37,136 bases of DNA from Bartonella tribocorum (GCF_002778015.1 NZ_NJPP01000017.1:1-37136), one strand, 5' to 3'; shown: positions 1-10,751, numbered from the stretch's first letter. Numbers and translations are program-made. Notes: generated by a model from the sequence alone, not told the origin.

Positions 1-611
1 ATCAGAAACCTCACTGGCCTTGGCTGCCATGTGGTTAGAGAGGCCTTGGCTGCCATGTGGTTAGAGAGATGGTTGATGGCATCCCCTAAATCTTCAATAC
101 CTTCCTGATTAAGCTTAAAGACATTGCGTAATTTGGCAAAGCGCTCCCCAATCTCATCCCCGCTCATATCAAAAGCAACGGCCGCTTTGGCAGCATAAAT
201 ACTAAAAGCCTCGAGATCTTGTTCACCAATACCTGCTTGGCTGGCACTGGTCATCAATTCTAAGACTTCACGGGCGGCGAGAGGAATTTTGGTGGAGGTT
301 TCCAAAGCAAAACGACGCAATTCCTTTAAGCGATTAAGGGGGGCATCCAGAACCTTTTCCAAACCCTTCATTGATTGGTCAAATTGCATGGCTTTATAAA
401 GAGGAGCAATTAGGCTAGCGGTTTGAGCAACAGCCCCCACCATGCGCCCACGCACATGAATATAAGCATTTTCTGCATGGGCTGTTGCTTCGCTCAAATG
501 CTCAGGGTCAAACCACCCTTTAAAATGCTTGCGTGTTTGTTGTTGGAGTGGCGCAAAGAGAAATAGAAGGTCAAGCAATGGGGAACCCCGATTAGGCGTT
601 GCAAGCAAGCC
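1..611 (-). pseudogene. Phage tail tape-measure protein fragment, frameshifted
   Basis: Read on the minus strand, about 200 codons stay open after a stop near 609-611. The product resembles the N-terminal region of TP901-type tail tape-measure proteins: alanine-rich helices, with phrases such as FDQSMKGLEKVLDAP, MTSASQAGIGEQDLEAF and FDMSGDEIGERFAKLRNVF. The fragment lacks a convincing start codon and runs off the left edge. Near the edge a 26-base unit is present twice in tandem (16-41 and 42-67). Because 26 is not a multiple of three, the duplication shifts the frame after NHMAAKA; with one unit removed the reading continues naturally as SEVSD. I conclude it is a decayed prophage gene. The family call rests on resemblance only. 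Confidence 0.7.
16..67. repeat. 26-bp tandem duplication inside the tape-measure remnant
   Basis: The unit beginning GGCCTTGGCTGCC occurs as two exact adjacent copies, 16-41 and 42-67. It lies inside the minus-strand tape-measure frame and moves that frame by two bases. It looks like a recent slippage event, since the copies are identical. Confidence 0.9.
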
Positions 612-804
612 TCACCCTATAACAAAAAATATCTCTGTGTGAAATTTACAGATCTTATGTCCCTTACCTAAACAACAATATTGTACAGCATAACAGGATC
701 AATTAAAGTAGAAAGATTTTTTCCTATAAAGCAAAAGAACGGTTGGAAAAAAGAAAAAACTTTGCCTATATTACGAAGCAGTAAAATATCATAAGGAGAA
801 AGAA

Positions 805-1617
805 ATGCGCCTTACAGTTGTTGGTGCAAATGGAAGAATGGGATGTGAACTCATTACAGCAATCCGGCAGAGAAAAGATGTAGAGCTTTGTGCTGTTCTT
901 GTACGCAAAGGTTCAGCTTTTGTAGGAAAAGATGCCGGTGCATTAATTGGTTCAGATTCTCTTGGAATTCGCATCACTGATGATCCTGAAAAGGCCTTTT
1001 CTAATACAGAAGGTATTTTAGATTTTTCACGACCCCAAGCCAGTATTCTTTATGCTCACTATGCTGCTCAAAAAAAACTTGTCCATATTATCGGCACCAC
1101 AGGATTTAGCAAAACAGAAGAAGAAAAAATTGCAGATTTTGCGAAACATACAACAATTGTTAAATCCGGAAATATGAGTCTTGGAATAAATCTTCTAGCC
1201 AACCTTGTAAAGAAAGCCGCCAAAACATTGCAGGCCGATGATTTTGATATCGAAATTTATGAAATGCATCACGCAAACAAAATTGACTCCCCTTCTGGAA
1301 CCTCTCTTCTCCTTGGACAAGCAGCGGCTGAAGGACGCAATGTTATGCTGCAAGATGTGCGTGTCAACGAACGCAATGGCCATACAGGTAAACGCGAAAA
1401 AGGCTCTATTGGTTTTTCTAGTTCACGGGGTGGAACGGTTGTGGGCGAACACAGTGTCATTTTTGCCGGTTTCCATGAGCGCATTGTTTTTTCACATACA
1501 GCGCAACAACGCTCCATCTATGCCAACGGCGCATTAAAAGCAGCATTGTGGGCAAAAAACCATGAAAATGGTCTTTATTCAATGCTCGATGTCTTGGGAT
1601 TAAACGCTGAATTTTAA
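805..1617 (+). CDS. dapB: 4-hydroxy-tetrahydrodipicolinate reductase
   Basis: This 270-residue protein is DapB, which reduces the DapA product with NAD(P)H in the lysine/meso-diaminopimelate pathway, and so supplies peptidoglycan and lysine in the cytosol. The N-terminus carries the Rossmann dinucleotide motif VVGANGRMG (residues 5-13). The DapB signature [13 protein letters not shown] lies near residues 155-167 and holds the substrate-binding lysine and the catalytic histidine. Length matches the family (about 270). A good ribosome site, AAGGAGAAAG, precedes the ATG at 805. gpmA follows 28 bases later on the same strand, so the two probably share a transcript. Confidence 0.97.
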   Translation: MRLTVVGANGRMGCELITAIRQRKDVELCAVLVRKGSAFVGKDAGALIGSDSLGIRITDDPEKAFSNTEGILDFSRPQASILYAHYAAQKKLVHIIGTTGFSKTEEEKIADFAKHTTIVKSGNMSLGINLLANLVKKAAKTLQADDFDIEIYEMHHANKIDSPSGTSLLLGQAAAEGRNVMLQDVRVNERNGHTGKREKGSIGFSSSRGGTVVGEHSVIFAGFHERIVFSHTAQQRSIYANGALKAALWAKNHENGLYSMLDVLGLNAEF

Positions 1618-1645
1618 ACCGTCAATAGAATAGAGGCAATTTATA

Positions 1646-2266
1646 ATGGGATGCACACTTGTACTCATCCGTCATGGACAAAGCGAATGGAATCTTAAAA
1701 ACCTTTTCACGGGTTGGAAAGACCCTGATTTAACAGAAAAAGGACATGCAGAAGCGATAGCAGCAGGAAAAAAACTAAAAGAATTGGGTTTGATGTTTGA
1801 TATTGCTTATACATCTGCCTTACAGCGTGCCCAAAAAACGGCTCAGCACATTTTAGAGCAAATGGGTCAATCAGACTTAGAAGTGATCAAAACTCCCGCA
1901 TTAAATGAACGTAATTATGGTGATCTTGCTGGCTTAAATAAAGATGAAGTGCGTCAACAGTGGGGACAAGAGCAAGTACAAATATGGCGCCGCTCCTATA
2001 CCATTGCGCCCCCGAATGGAGAAAGCCTACGCGATACCGGTGCACGCATTTGGCCTTATTATCTTTACCATATTCAACCTCATATTTTGCGTTCTCAAAC
2101 TGTTTTGATCGCAGCGCATGGAAACTCTCTTCGTGCTCTTATTATGGCGCTTGAAGGTCTAAATAGCGAAGAAATTATATCTCAAGAATTAGCGACCGGA
2201 ATTCCTATTATTTACACTTTTAATCCCGATTCAACCATTTCATCAAAGACAATCATCACACCTTAA
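1646..2266 (+). CDS. gpmA: 2,3-bisphosphoglycerate-dependent phosphoglycerate mutase
   Basis: A 206-residue cofactor-dependent phosphoglycerate mutase, interconverting 3- and 2-phosphoglycerate in glycolysis/gluconeogenesis. The phosphohistidine motif [10 protein letters not shown] is at residues 7-16, followed by [14 protein letters not shown]. The catalytic glutamate and substrate contacts sit in [11 protein letters not shown], and the second catalytic histidine in [10 protein letters not shown]. It is shorter than the E. coli enzyme (about 250 residues), as I expect for the compact alphaproteobacterial form. It follows dapB closely on the same strand. Confidence 0.96.
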   Translation: MGCTLVLIRHGQSEWNLKNLFTGWKDPDLTEKGHAEAIAAGKKLKELGLMFDIAYTSALQRAQKTAQHILEQMGQSDLEVIKTPALNERNYGDLAGLNKDEVRQQWGQEQVQIWRRSYTIAPPNGESLRDTGARIWPYYLYHIQPHILRSQTVLIAAHGNSLRALIMALEGLNSEEIISQELATGIPIIYTFNPDSTISSKTIITP

Positions 2267-2382
2267 ATTTTCAAAACCATGATGCCCTCCCCCAAATTTA
2301 ATTCAATCATTTTAAACGGAGAAAATAAGTTCTATAATTTTATTGACAGAATTGCTTCACACACTTAGATGATTTTTTATAA

Positions 2383-2467
2383 GCCCAGATGGCGGAATTG
2401 GTAGACGCGCAGGTTTCAGGTACCTGTGCCGCAAGGCGTGGAGGTTCGAGTCCTCTTCCGGGCACCA
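2383..2467 (+). tRNA. tRNA-Leu (CAG)
   Basis: A class II tRNA with a long variable arm. It begins GCCCAGATGGCGGAATTGG, has the D-loop GGTAGACGCG, anticodon CAG in the loop TTTCAGGTA, a T-arm GGTTCGAGTCC, and an encoded CCA end (ACCA up to 2467). The acceptor stem pairs apart from one A-C mismatch. The 3' end is followed by decayed accessory DNA, as is common where tRNA genes serve as integration sites. Confidence 0.95.
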
Positions 2468-2844
2468 TTTTTTGTCCTTAACATATTAAAATATATAGAC
2501 TTTCCTTTAAATGGTGGCTTATAGACCGCCTTTCAGACCATTTCTTGTGGCTTATATAATTTTACCTAGTTTATTATTATTTGCTCCGTATTTTTCTTTT
2601 GAGTAAAAGCGACTATCTTTTTTCTCCATCGCACCATTCTCCCTCGCTTTATAGGGTTGAGGAAACCTCCCTTGAAGCATCCAATTGCAAATCGTTGTTG
2701 TGAATAGATTAAAAAGCTGTGCTCATTCACGGGTTGTTACATATCTATTGCCATCATCAAATATCATCTCACGACCTTTTTAGCATTTATGTTATATCAA
2801 TAAGTGGGCTACTAAGAGACTCCTCTGTATTGAAAATTTATTTG
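2468..2844. other. Non-coding or decayed stretch after tRNA-Leu
   Basis: No intact frame. A short minus-strand stretch around 2560-2700 reads as protein-like text (for example ENGAMEKKDSRFYSKEKYG) but has no start and no recognisable family. It is probably gene debris in an island scar downstream of the tRNA. Confidence 0.4.
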
Positions 2845-3450
2845 TTAGATATGTTTAATTTCATATTCTTGGCCCTTTAGTTGTGTAAGAGCCAAGGCTA
2901 CTTTGCCCCGATGGCACATACATACTTCAGTTTCAAGGCAAGTAATTGCAACACGTCTTTTATCCCAAAAAAGCTTGTATAATTTTTCTATTGCATGCGC
3001 ATTGTTCTTGAATTTTGTATTTTGCTAATTTTCAAAAAGATGTTCATAATCTTTTTGTGTTTTTAAATTTCGTCGTTTTTCAGAAGCAATTCTGTGTTCA
3101 GGAATATGTACATAGTCAATATGAATACTGTTTACAGCTTTCTCTCATAGTCTTTTTGAAAATCCATATTTTCGGCTTATGGGATTTTTACGAACGTCAC
3201 ATAAAATCTTGATATTATTTTCCAGGAGACAATTAAGATAATTCTCAAGGGATTTCCCCTCATAGCCAATGGTAAAAAAGCAAAATTTTTCATCTTTAGC
3301 AGACGGTGGGATAGTATGTTTGATATTAGGAACGTTTAATTTCCTTATACGAAAAAGTAGAGGTGCTGGGAGGAGAAAGCACCCCCATAACATCAAGCAG
3401 CTTATGTTGAAATCTTTTGCATCTCTTGCTCTATTTCCTCTATAAATCAT
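2845..3450 (-). pseudogene. DUF488 family protein, broken
   Basis: The minus-strand frame from 3450 to 3145 contains the DUF488 hallmark FFTIGYEGKSLENYL and DVRKNPISRKYGFSK, which are conserved cysteine/arginine-region motifs of that family. The rest of the protein continues downstream in other frames: HIDYVHIPEHRIASEKRRNL, then after an in-frame stop KRRVAITCLETEVCMCHRGK, ending near 2845. At least one frameshift (about 3145) and one stop (about 3025) interrupt it. DUF488 proteins are small and of unknown function. The family is clear; the gene is not functional as read. Confidence 0.8.
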
Positions 3451-4211
3451 GTCCTTGGCAAATAACTTCTAACATTATTTGAAGTCTGCTAACGCCTCTT
3501 GAGATAAAACATCTAAAAATCTGAGAAACACGACCACAGCCTCGTGTGCAATAAATTGGAAAACTTTATCGTAAAATCCTTTCTACAAAGATAGGATTTT
3601 TTTGATCTAAGAGCTCTATGATTTTGTCTTCCACACCAAGAAGTACAGACTTTTACCAATTTCAACAGAAGATAAATCGGAGAAACTATCGAAAAACATA
3701 TCACCATAAAAACGATCAAAAGACGTATAAAATAAAGATATCGAACTCTCTATTGTCGCTTACCTAACACCTAAGGAACAGAGCCTAAAGCCATATTTAT
3801 AATGAATATGCAGAAGATTATCCTATCGTCCTTTGACGAAAAGACCATCGCTTCTTCACGCACTAAAACTCTAGGTTCTTTGTCAAATGCTAAAGAGCCC
3901 CCCAAAAGCTTATGATCTGGCTTTTAAAGTGTTTTATACCGTGTTTATATTTCTTATATTATCATATTGATCTCATTTTATTTTTCATTTTCGTGACCTG
4001 TTTCCCGCGCGTTTTTATATCTTTTCCATCGATCTCTTTCCGCTCTTTCACAGTTCCTGTTACATAAAAAACAAAGAGTCCCTATAATAACTGTAATGGA
4101 TATGATGAGTACTATTGCAAATCCCACCGTTCATTCCTTTTTCAATGAAATCGTTGTTCATCATCTCATGCATTTCTCCCCATTTGCATTGATGAACAAC
4201 TTTCTGCTTCC
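3451..4211. other. Decayed region without a readable gene
   Basis: Minus-strand pieces at about 3500-3730 (such as VEDKIIELLDQKNPIFVERI) look like former coding sequence in several frames, possibly a gene that stood upstream of the DUF488 gene. I do not recognise a family. From 3740 to 4211 I see no gene. Confidence 0.4.
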
Positions 4212-4690
4212 TTATCGCGATATTTTTTTCAGATTTTGAAGCCTGTTATTTAAATTATCAACTTCGCAATTGAGCCTTTCAAGTTCTTTATTGAGTTCAT
4301 CAACATGTTCATGATGATTAGAATTCACTTCTAAAGTATGGAATGACTGAGATTGATCCTTAAGCTTATCGGCTTTGTCTAACCCTCGAAAGGCTTCTTT
4401 TTTTCTTAACATGTTCAAATGGGGTAAAAAACTTCTCGATCCGCTTAAAAATTGCAGCGTTTCGCTTTTGAGTTACCTCATATTTATAAGGAAGTTGTTT
4501 GGCATCTTTTTCAGCAAAGCCAAAGAGAGACCTTACTGTTCAAGAGCTATTCTCTCCAAATCCTCTACCGTTACCTCTCATAACGCCATTGTATCATTCC
4601 ATCCCCGTTCGGCATGTGCTTTTTCAAACTCAACTGAATCCAATTTCTAAACAGCTTCATCCCGTTCCTTAATGATTTTTGAACAAAAAA
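4212..4690 (-). pseudogene. Unrecognised coiled-coil gene, decayed
   Basis: The minus-strand frame 4418-4212 encodes a 68-residue heptad-like, charged sequence (VDELNKELERLNCEVDNLNN) typical of a coiled coil. Upstream in the same frame, interrupted by three stops, is protein-like text such as EFEKAHAERGWNDTMAL and EVTVEDLERIALEQ. A neighbouring frame reads KQLPYKYEVTQKRNAAIFKR. Together these look like one gene broken by stops and at least one frameshift. I cannot name the family. Confidence 0.45.
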
Positions 4691-5559
4691 ATTCATCGAC
4701 CCCACTATAATCATATAAGAAAGACACAAGATACGCATGCAAAAATATGACAAACAATAAGCTTTCTCTTAAAAGAATTTTTTTGTAAATATTTTTCTAT
4801 CTTCTCGTACAAAATATCTTAAAATAAAAAGAGATAAATTATACACCAATGAAATATTCTACAAATAAATAAAGCTATAAAAAATAATTTATTCAATAGA
4901 TTAGTCATAAAATTTTGTGTTTAGCGCTATATCTTTATGGGATAAATTTTATCACTTTATACGTGAACTAAAAAGAATTAACGCTACAAATCAATCAATG
5001 GTATTGAGTGGTATAAAGATTACTTTTAATAGAATTTTTTTAGCAGAAGCAGTAAAAAATTATGTTTTTTACGAAAATTGAAATTTATTCATTTTTTAGA
5101 ATTTATTTTATGTTATCTTCCTTAAATTAATGAGAAGATCATAGAGTATTAAACTCATAGGACGCATTTTTCTCAAGCAACATTTTTTGAGAGAAAAGTT
5201 GATTAAATCAGCGGGGATACGAAATAAGCAACGTTATAATTTGAAAAGACAGTATGTATTGTTATTCGTAAAAAGATACCGTTTGGCAGTGAGCTAGAGA
5301 ATATTTATGATTAAGGATATAAGTGAGAGGCATGAATTGGAGGAGTTTGATCTTTCTTACAGCGCAGTAGATCGAAAAAACACTAGATGAAGTTTAGAAT
5401 TCGCCATTATTCATCATGAGATGAAAGCTTTCATTATAGGTTTGATTTCTTTGTTTTGATCTATTTTTTTGTCTGTAATATCTAAAAAATATCTTCAATA
5501 AGCGGCTCTTTTAGAGTGTCATTTCCATAATCAAAGGAAGGCTCATCGAGCAAGGATAC
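4691..5559. other. Very AT-rich intergenic stretch
   Basis: No credible gene. The stretch is rich in A/T runs and short broken frames. Around 5318 a tiny frame, MNWRSLIFLTAQ, follows GAGAGGC but does not end in asparagine, so it is not a convincing microcin C-type heptapeptide. I see no other structure. Confidence 0.4.
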
Positions 5560-6286
5560 CGTTTTGCAAAAGGAAATTGTCATTTCAGGATATAATGAAA
5601 TTTATGTATTGAGTCACGATGCATCATGCAATCCCCCTTCCTCTTGTATGCGAAATTTAATTCTTAATCGTAATGATGTGGCCAAAATAACAATCCTTGT
5701 GAGGCAATTTTTTAATAAATAAAGTAAAGATGAGTTCTGAAAACAACTTTTTAGATGTAAATTGATACAGAAAAACAGTTAGAGAGCAATGGGGAGATTA
5801 CAAATGTTGATAAGTATAAAAAAAGATATCAAAAAATTACCCAAAGCTGATTTTGGGATCATTTGTGCTCTTTCACCTAATCAGCTAGGACTATGGATCA
5901 TGAATGAATGGTGTGTAAAAAATAAACAAGCCTTTATAAATTCTGATCATGTCAATGGTCTTACTGCCTCAGAGGCATTTTACAGATCTCAACCAAATGA
6001 TTGCTATGGAAACAACAGCACCACAAGCAATTTTTCTCAAAAGATGGCGATCTCATTTATGGAACTTATGTTGCGCATCATAATCACTTTAAAGTTGCAT
6101 TATTTCCTCCCATTAATACGCTTTGAAGCCCCCTATAGACTAAGACGCCTTTTAAATTTTAGTGTGGTTATGAAAAACAGCTTTCCACTGATCCCTAGAT
6201 GGGGATATGAAACCGCTAACTTTTCACAGAAAAAGGTGCTCTTCAGTGGGAATTCTTATTGTACAATCGATGGAACAACACAATGA
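5560..6286 (+). pseudogene. MccB/ThiF-like (E1-type) adenylating enzyme remnant
   Basis: The open frame 5789-6286 holds a segment, KLPKADFGIICALSPNQLGL then WIMNEWCVKNKQAFINSDHV, that parallels the E1-superfamily region after the nucleotide fold. In microcin C adenylase MccB the matching text is of the form 'PEADIWVVSADHP...WVNKYCVRANQPYINAGYVN'. The following FYRSQPNDCYGN matches the 'GPLYVPGKTGCYEC' zinc/cysteine region, but the second cysteine is lost. Upstream, 5560-5715, another frame reads ...RNLILNRNDVAKITILVRQF, like the glycine-rich loop region with its glycines lost. Frameshifts and stops separate the pieces. The 3' end overlaps the MFS gene start by four bases (ATGA), as in a coupled operon. 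The family call is moderate and the decay is clear. Confidence 0.55.
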
Positions 6287-7500
6287 ACAGAGCACGCACT
6301 CTTGCTCTTACCTATGGCGCTTATAATGCAGTACGCATGCTCATTGGTGTCTATCATGCAATTTTTTTAATGTCTATGGGGGTTAGTCTCGCGCAATTAG
6401 CGCTACTTCAAGTTGTCTTTTCCACAACTATTCTACTGCTTGATTTTCCTTGCGCTGTTTTAGCAGACAGATATCGGCGTAAATATTCCGTTATCGCCGG
6501 TGTCTTTATGACGGGAGTATTTTATCTTCTCTGCCTTAAAGCCCCCAATATAACGGCGCTTATTATTGCACAAATTCTCTATGCGACAGGCATTTGCATC
6601 ATTGTCAGCGCCATTGACGGATGGATTTACCATTCTCTTGGCGATAAACACGATCACTTTTCGCATTATGCGCATCTTTATCACCAGGTTAATTCTTTCG
6701 GGAGTATTTTCAGTGGGATTATAGGCATTGGAACGATCTATTACTCTGGGCAATATTTTATGGGATATATTATCTCATGCCTCATGATGAGTGCTATTTT
6801 TTTAATATTCCTTATTGTTCCTGAAGAAAAGAAATCGGCCATTGAAACACACAAAACCAAAACAATCTTGCAAAATGCTAAAGAAACGCTGTGGATCTTT
6901 CAAAATACCATGGGAGGAGTGTGGTTTATTTCCCTCATGTGTCTTTTTAGCGCTGGTATTCAAATTATTTATCATTTCTGGCAACCAATTATACTTTCAG
7001 GTGGAAAAATTGATCACCTCAACGGTTCGCAAATGTTCGTTTTGATGTGCTGTCATATTGGCGCCTTTTCAGCACAATATTTTTCAAATTTACTGATGTC
7101 TAAATATCATGTTCTTGATAGAAAATATAAGAATTCTATAAAGTATTTTTCCTTCTTTTCTGCCCTTATGTGCATGGCGCTCTATTTTTTAGTCCATAGC
7201 CATCAAACGGCTGCATCCGTCATTGCCTTCTCTTTAATCCATGGATTTATTTGCACTGTACCCATAGGAGCAAAAAGCTTATTTTTCTCAGAACTAAACC
7301 AAACACAAACGCAACATATTTCTGGTGTTGTCGGTGCTGTATCTTTTAGCGGAAGAATATTTTCAATTACCGTATTAAGTATTATTTCTTTTCTTCCTGC
7401 AAAAGTTTCTCCATCTTATTACCTCATCTTACCAACCTTTACTTTTTTCATGTGTGGTTTGATCATCATGAAAGGGATGAAGCACTCTCAAAAGTCTTGA
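6283..7500 (+). CDS. MFS transporter, possible peptide-antibiotic exporter (MccC-like position)
   Basis: A protein of about 405 residues starting MNRARTLALTYG, with some 12 hydrophobic segments and the MFS motif A-like loop DFPCAVLADRYRRKY between segments 2 and 3. I choose the ATG at 6283 over the upstream TTG (6259) because ATGA overlaps the stop of the preceding frame, implying translational coupling to the decayed adenylase. In microcin C operons an MFS pump (MccC) sits next to the adenylase MccB, so an export or self-resistance role is a reasonable inference. The gene itself is intact although its partner is broken. Confidence 0.8.
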   Translation: MNRARTLALTYGAYNAVRMLIGVYHAIFLMSMGVSLAQLALLQVVFSTTILLLDFPCAVLADRYRRKYSVIAGVFMTGVFYLLCLKAPNITALIIAQILYATGICIIVSAIDGWIYHSLGDKHDHFSHYAHLYHQVNSFGSIFSGIIGIGTIYYSGQYFMGYIISCLMMSAIFLIFLIVPEEKKSAIETHKTKTILQNAKETLWIFQNTMGGVWFISLMCLFSAGIQIIYHFWQPIILSGGKIDHLNGSQMFVLMCCHIGAFSAQYFSNLLMSKYHVLDRKYKNSIKYFSFFSALMCMALYFLVHSHQTAASVIAFSLIHGFICTVPIGAKSLFFSELNQTQTQHISGVVGAVSFSGRIFSITVLSIISFLPAKVSPSYYLILPTFTFFMCGLIIMKGMKHSQKS

Positions 7501-7629
7501 TGAGAGGAACACGATAAAATTATCACCTATATTTTTTCTAAAAGATTTTGTTTTAAAAGCGGATCTAAGCTTCTTTAGACCCTTGACACATCTCGCTTTC
7601 AACAGACACCCCATCCCTAAAACAATAAT

Positions 7630-8110
7630 TTATAATGATCATTCACCAAACTCAAATATCGTAAGATTTTTTCAAATCTGTTTTATCTTAAAGCAATAAA
7701 AATCATTTTCTTGCACATCATAAGCGGAAAGAACCGTATAGTTAAAAACAATTTAGAAAGGAAAGAGGTCCCCTTATGAACGCTCATAGTCAAGAACTAT
7801 AGCAAGATGGAGAAAAGTATATATGCCGCCTTATTTCTCTCATAAGTATAAAAATGATATGCTCTATAAGCTTTATATTATTCATGAAAGCTTTTGTGTA
7901 TTATACCATTCACAAGCACCATTGCAAAATGAGTTTGGGAATGTTGAGGGATATCAAAACCAGTGCATAAATTGGCAACACGCGTATATTCTGCTTAGAA
8001 TATTCTTTTTATATTAAGAGGGTGTAATCCCAAACGGGATAAACAAAAACGAAAAGCCCATAATCTCCATTCTTGAACGGATACGTTTGTTAAAGATTTG
8101 TAAAAGTTGT
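7630..8110 (+). pseudogene. Integrase 5' region, decayed copy 1
   Basis: 7630-7750 is one copy of a roughly 120-base sequence repeated in the window (landmarks: TTTATAATGATCATTCA, CGTAAGATTTT, TTGCACATCATAAGCGGA). A ribosome site, AGGAAAGAGG, and an ATG (7776) with the start MNAHSQ follow. The downstream text, read across frames, matches the other copies and the N-terminal DUF4102 domain of P4-type tyrosine integrases: a diverged HKYKND, VLYHSQAPLQNEFG, NVEGYQNQ..NWQH, then a CNPKRDKQKRKAHN region. Stops and frameshifts abound. Identification leans on the better-preserved copy at 18055-18345. Confidence 0.6.
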
Positions 8111-9109
8111 AAAACTGAACGCATAAGATGATGATAAGATGGGAACGGATTTTCATCTTTTTTGCTTTGATGTTTTTTTAAAATTAAATGATCCTCCTAT
8201 TTTTAGAAATCATTCTCTCACAAATTATAATATTTTCTTTTCTCTTTGGCCGATAAAAGCTGATACAATAGCTAAGGCAGTCACCCCTCTTAAAATATTT
8301 ATCTTACATATGCTGCTGTGCTAGAAGTCGATATTGATTGACACGCCATAGAAAAACAAAAGCTCAGCCAAACAACGACATGAAACAATAAATATTACCG
8401 TCAATAGATTGGCAAGATAGAGGGATATAAAATACTTTATGGAACAGCATCCCTAACACATCTCACTTGACGACCTACTGCCCCTTAATAAGCGTTCGTA
8501 CGGCTTCCTATATTCATAAAAATCCGTAAACAATCCTTCGCCTCCCAAATATGAAACATCAATGTGATGCGACAACAAAGTTTTGCCTTCTTTATCAACA
8601 GAACCATTCGAAATTTTGAAATAAGCCCTTTGACTTTCTCAAATTATTTTTTTCCACAACCGGTCAAACAACTGTTAATATAAATTGTCATGGCGATTTG
8701 CATAAAACCGATTGGATTTGAAATGTCCCCTATTGGTTTTGCTTTAATTTCCACCATTAGAAAAAAGCCTCTGCCACTTATTTCATGAAGTATGGAATGC
8801 AGCCAGATATAAAAAAAATCAACACAAAGATGAAGAAATAAGAAAACAAGCAGCAACACACGCAGCGAATGTAAAAGCCTAAGATTTTGCCATGAAAGCA
8901 CTTCTTGGCTAGACATAAGATAAATATGGCATCGCTTTACACAAAGCGCACAAATCGTAAACGTCTCGCAATAGAAGCAATCAAAAAACGACAAAAAGAC
9001 TCGCAATAGGATAAAAAAATAAATTAAAAGAATCTAAAGGGCTTAAAATCCCTGAACTTTTATACAAGGCACTCATTTCATTATAAATGGCAGAGGGAAT
9101 CATCATAAA
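8111..9109. other. Long stretch without a recognisable gene
   Basis: Only short, low-information frames on both strands. The plus strand at about 8800-9000 has scraps such as EEIRKQAATHAANVKA that hint at former coding sequence. The minus strand at 8410-8600 has KDCLRIFMNIGSRTN-like text. None can be assigned. Confidence 0.4.
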
Positions 9110-9200
9110 TGGCGGAGAGGAAGAGATTCGAACTCTCGAGAGCCTTTTGAGCCCTACTCCCTTAGCAGGGGAGCGCCTTCGACCACTCGGCCACCTCTCC
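9110..9200 (-). tRNA. tRNA-Ser (GCT)
   Basis: A class II tRNA on the minus strand: 5' GGAGAGGTGGCCGAGTGG, D-loop GGTCGAAGGCG, anticodon GCT in the loop CTGCTAA, a long variable arm, T-arm AGTTCGAATCT, acceptor 3' strand CCTCTCC, discriminator G and an encoded CCA at 9110-9112. The seven acceptor pairs are complete. Confidence 0.96.
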
Positions 9201-9515
9201 AAGGAGTTGCATAAATGGTCTCAATAAAAAGTTCAAGACATTTTCGATTTTTTTCCCAAATATCTGATTGTTTTTCCGTTATTGACTTCATAGCGATCAA
9301 AAATGAACAAAGCGAAAATTGTGTCTTTTTTAGCACATCTGCTCGAATAGTACATGGATACATTACAAAAATGTCATTTCATATTTGAAACTCTAAAAAG
9401 ATTAGTATAGCTAGGATGATTAAGTACCGCGTATTTTACTTATGTCTTTGTCTTTAATAGATGAGGCAAATGATGTTCTTTTAGCAGAAAATTAAACGGA
9501 CCTTGGAGATCCCAT

Positions 9516-10727
9516 ATGAATATTAAATCCCTCTTTTTAAGCTCTACAGCAGCTTTTTTAGCAATTTCTGGAGCACATGCTGCTTCAAAAGTTGTTGCCG
9601 AACCTGAACCTGTAGAATATATTCGCGTTTGTGATGCCTATGGCAAAGGATATTTTTATATCCCTGGAACAGAAACCTGCATGCGTTTGTCCGGAAACGT
9701 TCGTGCGGATTTTATCGGTGGTGATAATATCGATGCAACAACCGAAACCGAACTGAAAAATAAAAATAAAACTTATGGTGCATCATCACGGCTTACCCTT
9801 GTTTTCCAAGCCGCTTCTGAAACAGAAATGGGAACCCTTCGTTCATATGCGAGAATTTTCTCAAGCTGGGGTAAAGGTAATGATGGATCTGGTGCAAAAC
9901 TTTCCGCTGCTTACATTGAATTGGGTGGTTTTCGTGTAGGTCTTGACGATACCATCTTCAATAGCTGGACTGGTGGTTATGGAAATGTTTTCAATGATGA
10001 CAGTGTAGCACCTGCCGGCACAACACGCACCAATTTTATTTCCTATACCTTTAATGGCGACTCCGGCTTTTCTGCCATTATTGGAGCTGAATTAGGTAAT
10101 AATGCAGATACTCTTCCTGAAGTAAAGACGAGAGACACCAAAGGATTCTACATTGAAAAAGATGGTACACTTATTCCTGTCACGAACGATACTCGTCCAA
10201 GTAAAGCAATTAAAAATTACACACCCAATGTGGTTTTGGGTATAAAGTTTATGCAAAAATGGGGTGGTTTTTCAGCAGTTGCTGCCTATGATGCTTACTA
10301 CAAAAAATGGGCTGGAAAAGTACGTGCAGATTTCAATATCAACGACCGTTTCAACCTATGGGTAATGGCTGGTTATAAAAATAGTCTTGATTACTACACA
10401 GTAAATGCAAATAATGAATTGTCACGAACAAGCACAACAATTTATGCAAACTGGGGTGGTAAATGGGCTGCTTGGGCAGGTGCCACATACAAACTCACGC
10501 CAAAGGCAAATTTGAATGCTCAAGTTTCTTATAGTGCTGTGAAAACCTTTGCAACATCTGTAAATATTGCATACACGCTGGTTCCAGGATTTGTGATTAC
10601 ACCTGAATTGACTTATGTTTCTTGGAACGATGACCGCGTTCTAAAGGATGCAAATGGTCATGAAAAACATTTACTCCATGGAAAAAGTGCCCTCCAAGGT
10701 ATGATCCGTTTACAGCGTTCATTCTAA
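9516..10727 (+). CDS. Outer-membrane porin, Porin_2 family (Bartonella Omp43-like)
   Basis: A 403-residue protein with a Sec signal peptide (about residues 1-22, cleavage after SGAHA). It then has the typical alphaproteobacterial porin opening YIRVCDAYGKGYFYIPGTETCMRLSG, shown in part as YFYIPGTETCMRLSGNVRAD, with a cysteine pair. The body is rich in Gly, Asn and aromatics with alternating beta-strand pattern, and the last residue is Phe (IRLQRSF), as outer-membrane barrels usually require. It forms a diffusion channel in the outer membrane; Bartonella Omp43 homologues are also reported as surface adhesins. The start is preceded by CTTGGAGATCCC. An intrinsic terminator follows closely, so the gene is monocistronic. 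Confidence 0.93.
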   Translation: MNIKSLFLSSTAAFLAISGAHAASKVVAEPEPVEYIRVCDAYGKGYFYIPGTETCMRLSGNVRADFIGGDNIDATTETELKNKNKTYGASSRLTLVFQAASETEMGTLRSYARIFSSWGKGNDGSGAKLSAAYIELGGFRVGLDDTIFNSWTGGYGNVFNDDSVAPAGTTRTNFISYTFNGDSGFSAIIGAELGNNADTLPEVKTRDTKGFYIEKDGTLIPVTNDTRPSKAIKNYTPNVVLGIKFMQKWGGFSAVAAYDAYYKKWAGKVRADFNINDRFNLWVMAGYKNSLDYYTVNANNELSRTSTTIYANWGGKWAAWAGATYKLTPKANLNAQVSYSAVKTFATSVNIAYTLVPGFVITPELTYVSWNDDRVLKDANGHEKHLLHGKSALQGMIRLQRSF

Positions 10728-10751
10728 TTTTTTTCAGATACAGCTTTGAAA

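Noticed and set aside
5318-5356. Tiny frame MNWRSLIFLTAQ as a microcin C-type precursor peptide
   Set aside because: Known precursors of this class end in asparagine, and this one ends in glutamine; it lies about 240 bases before the adenylase remnant without conserved context.
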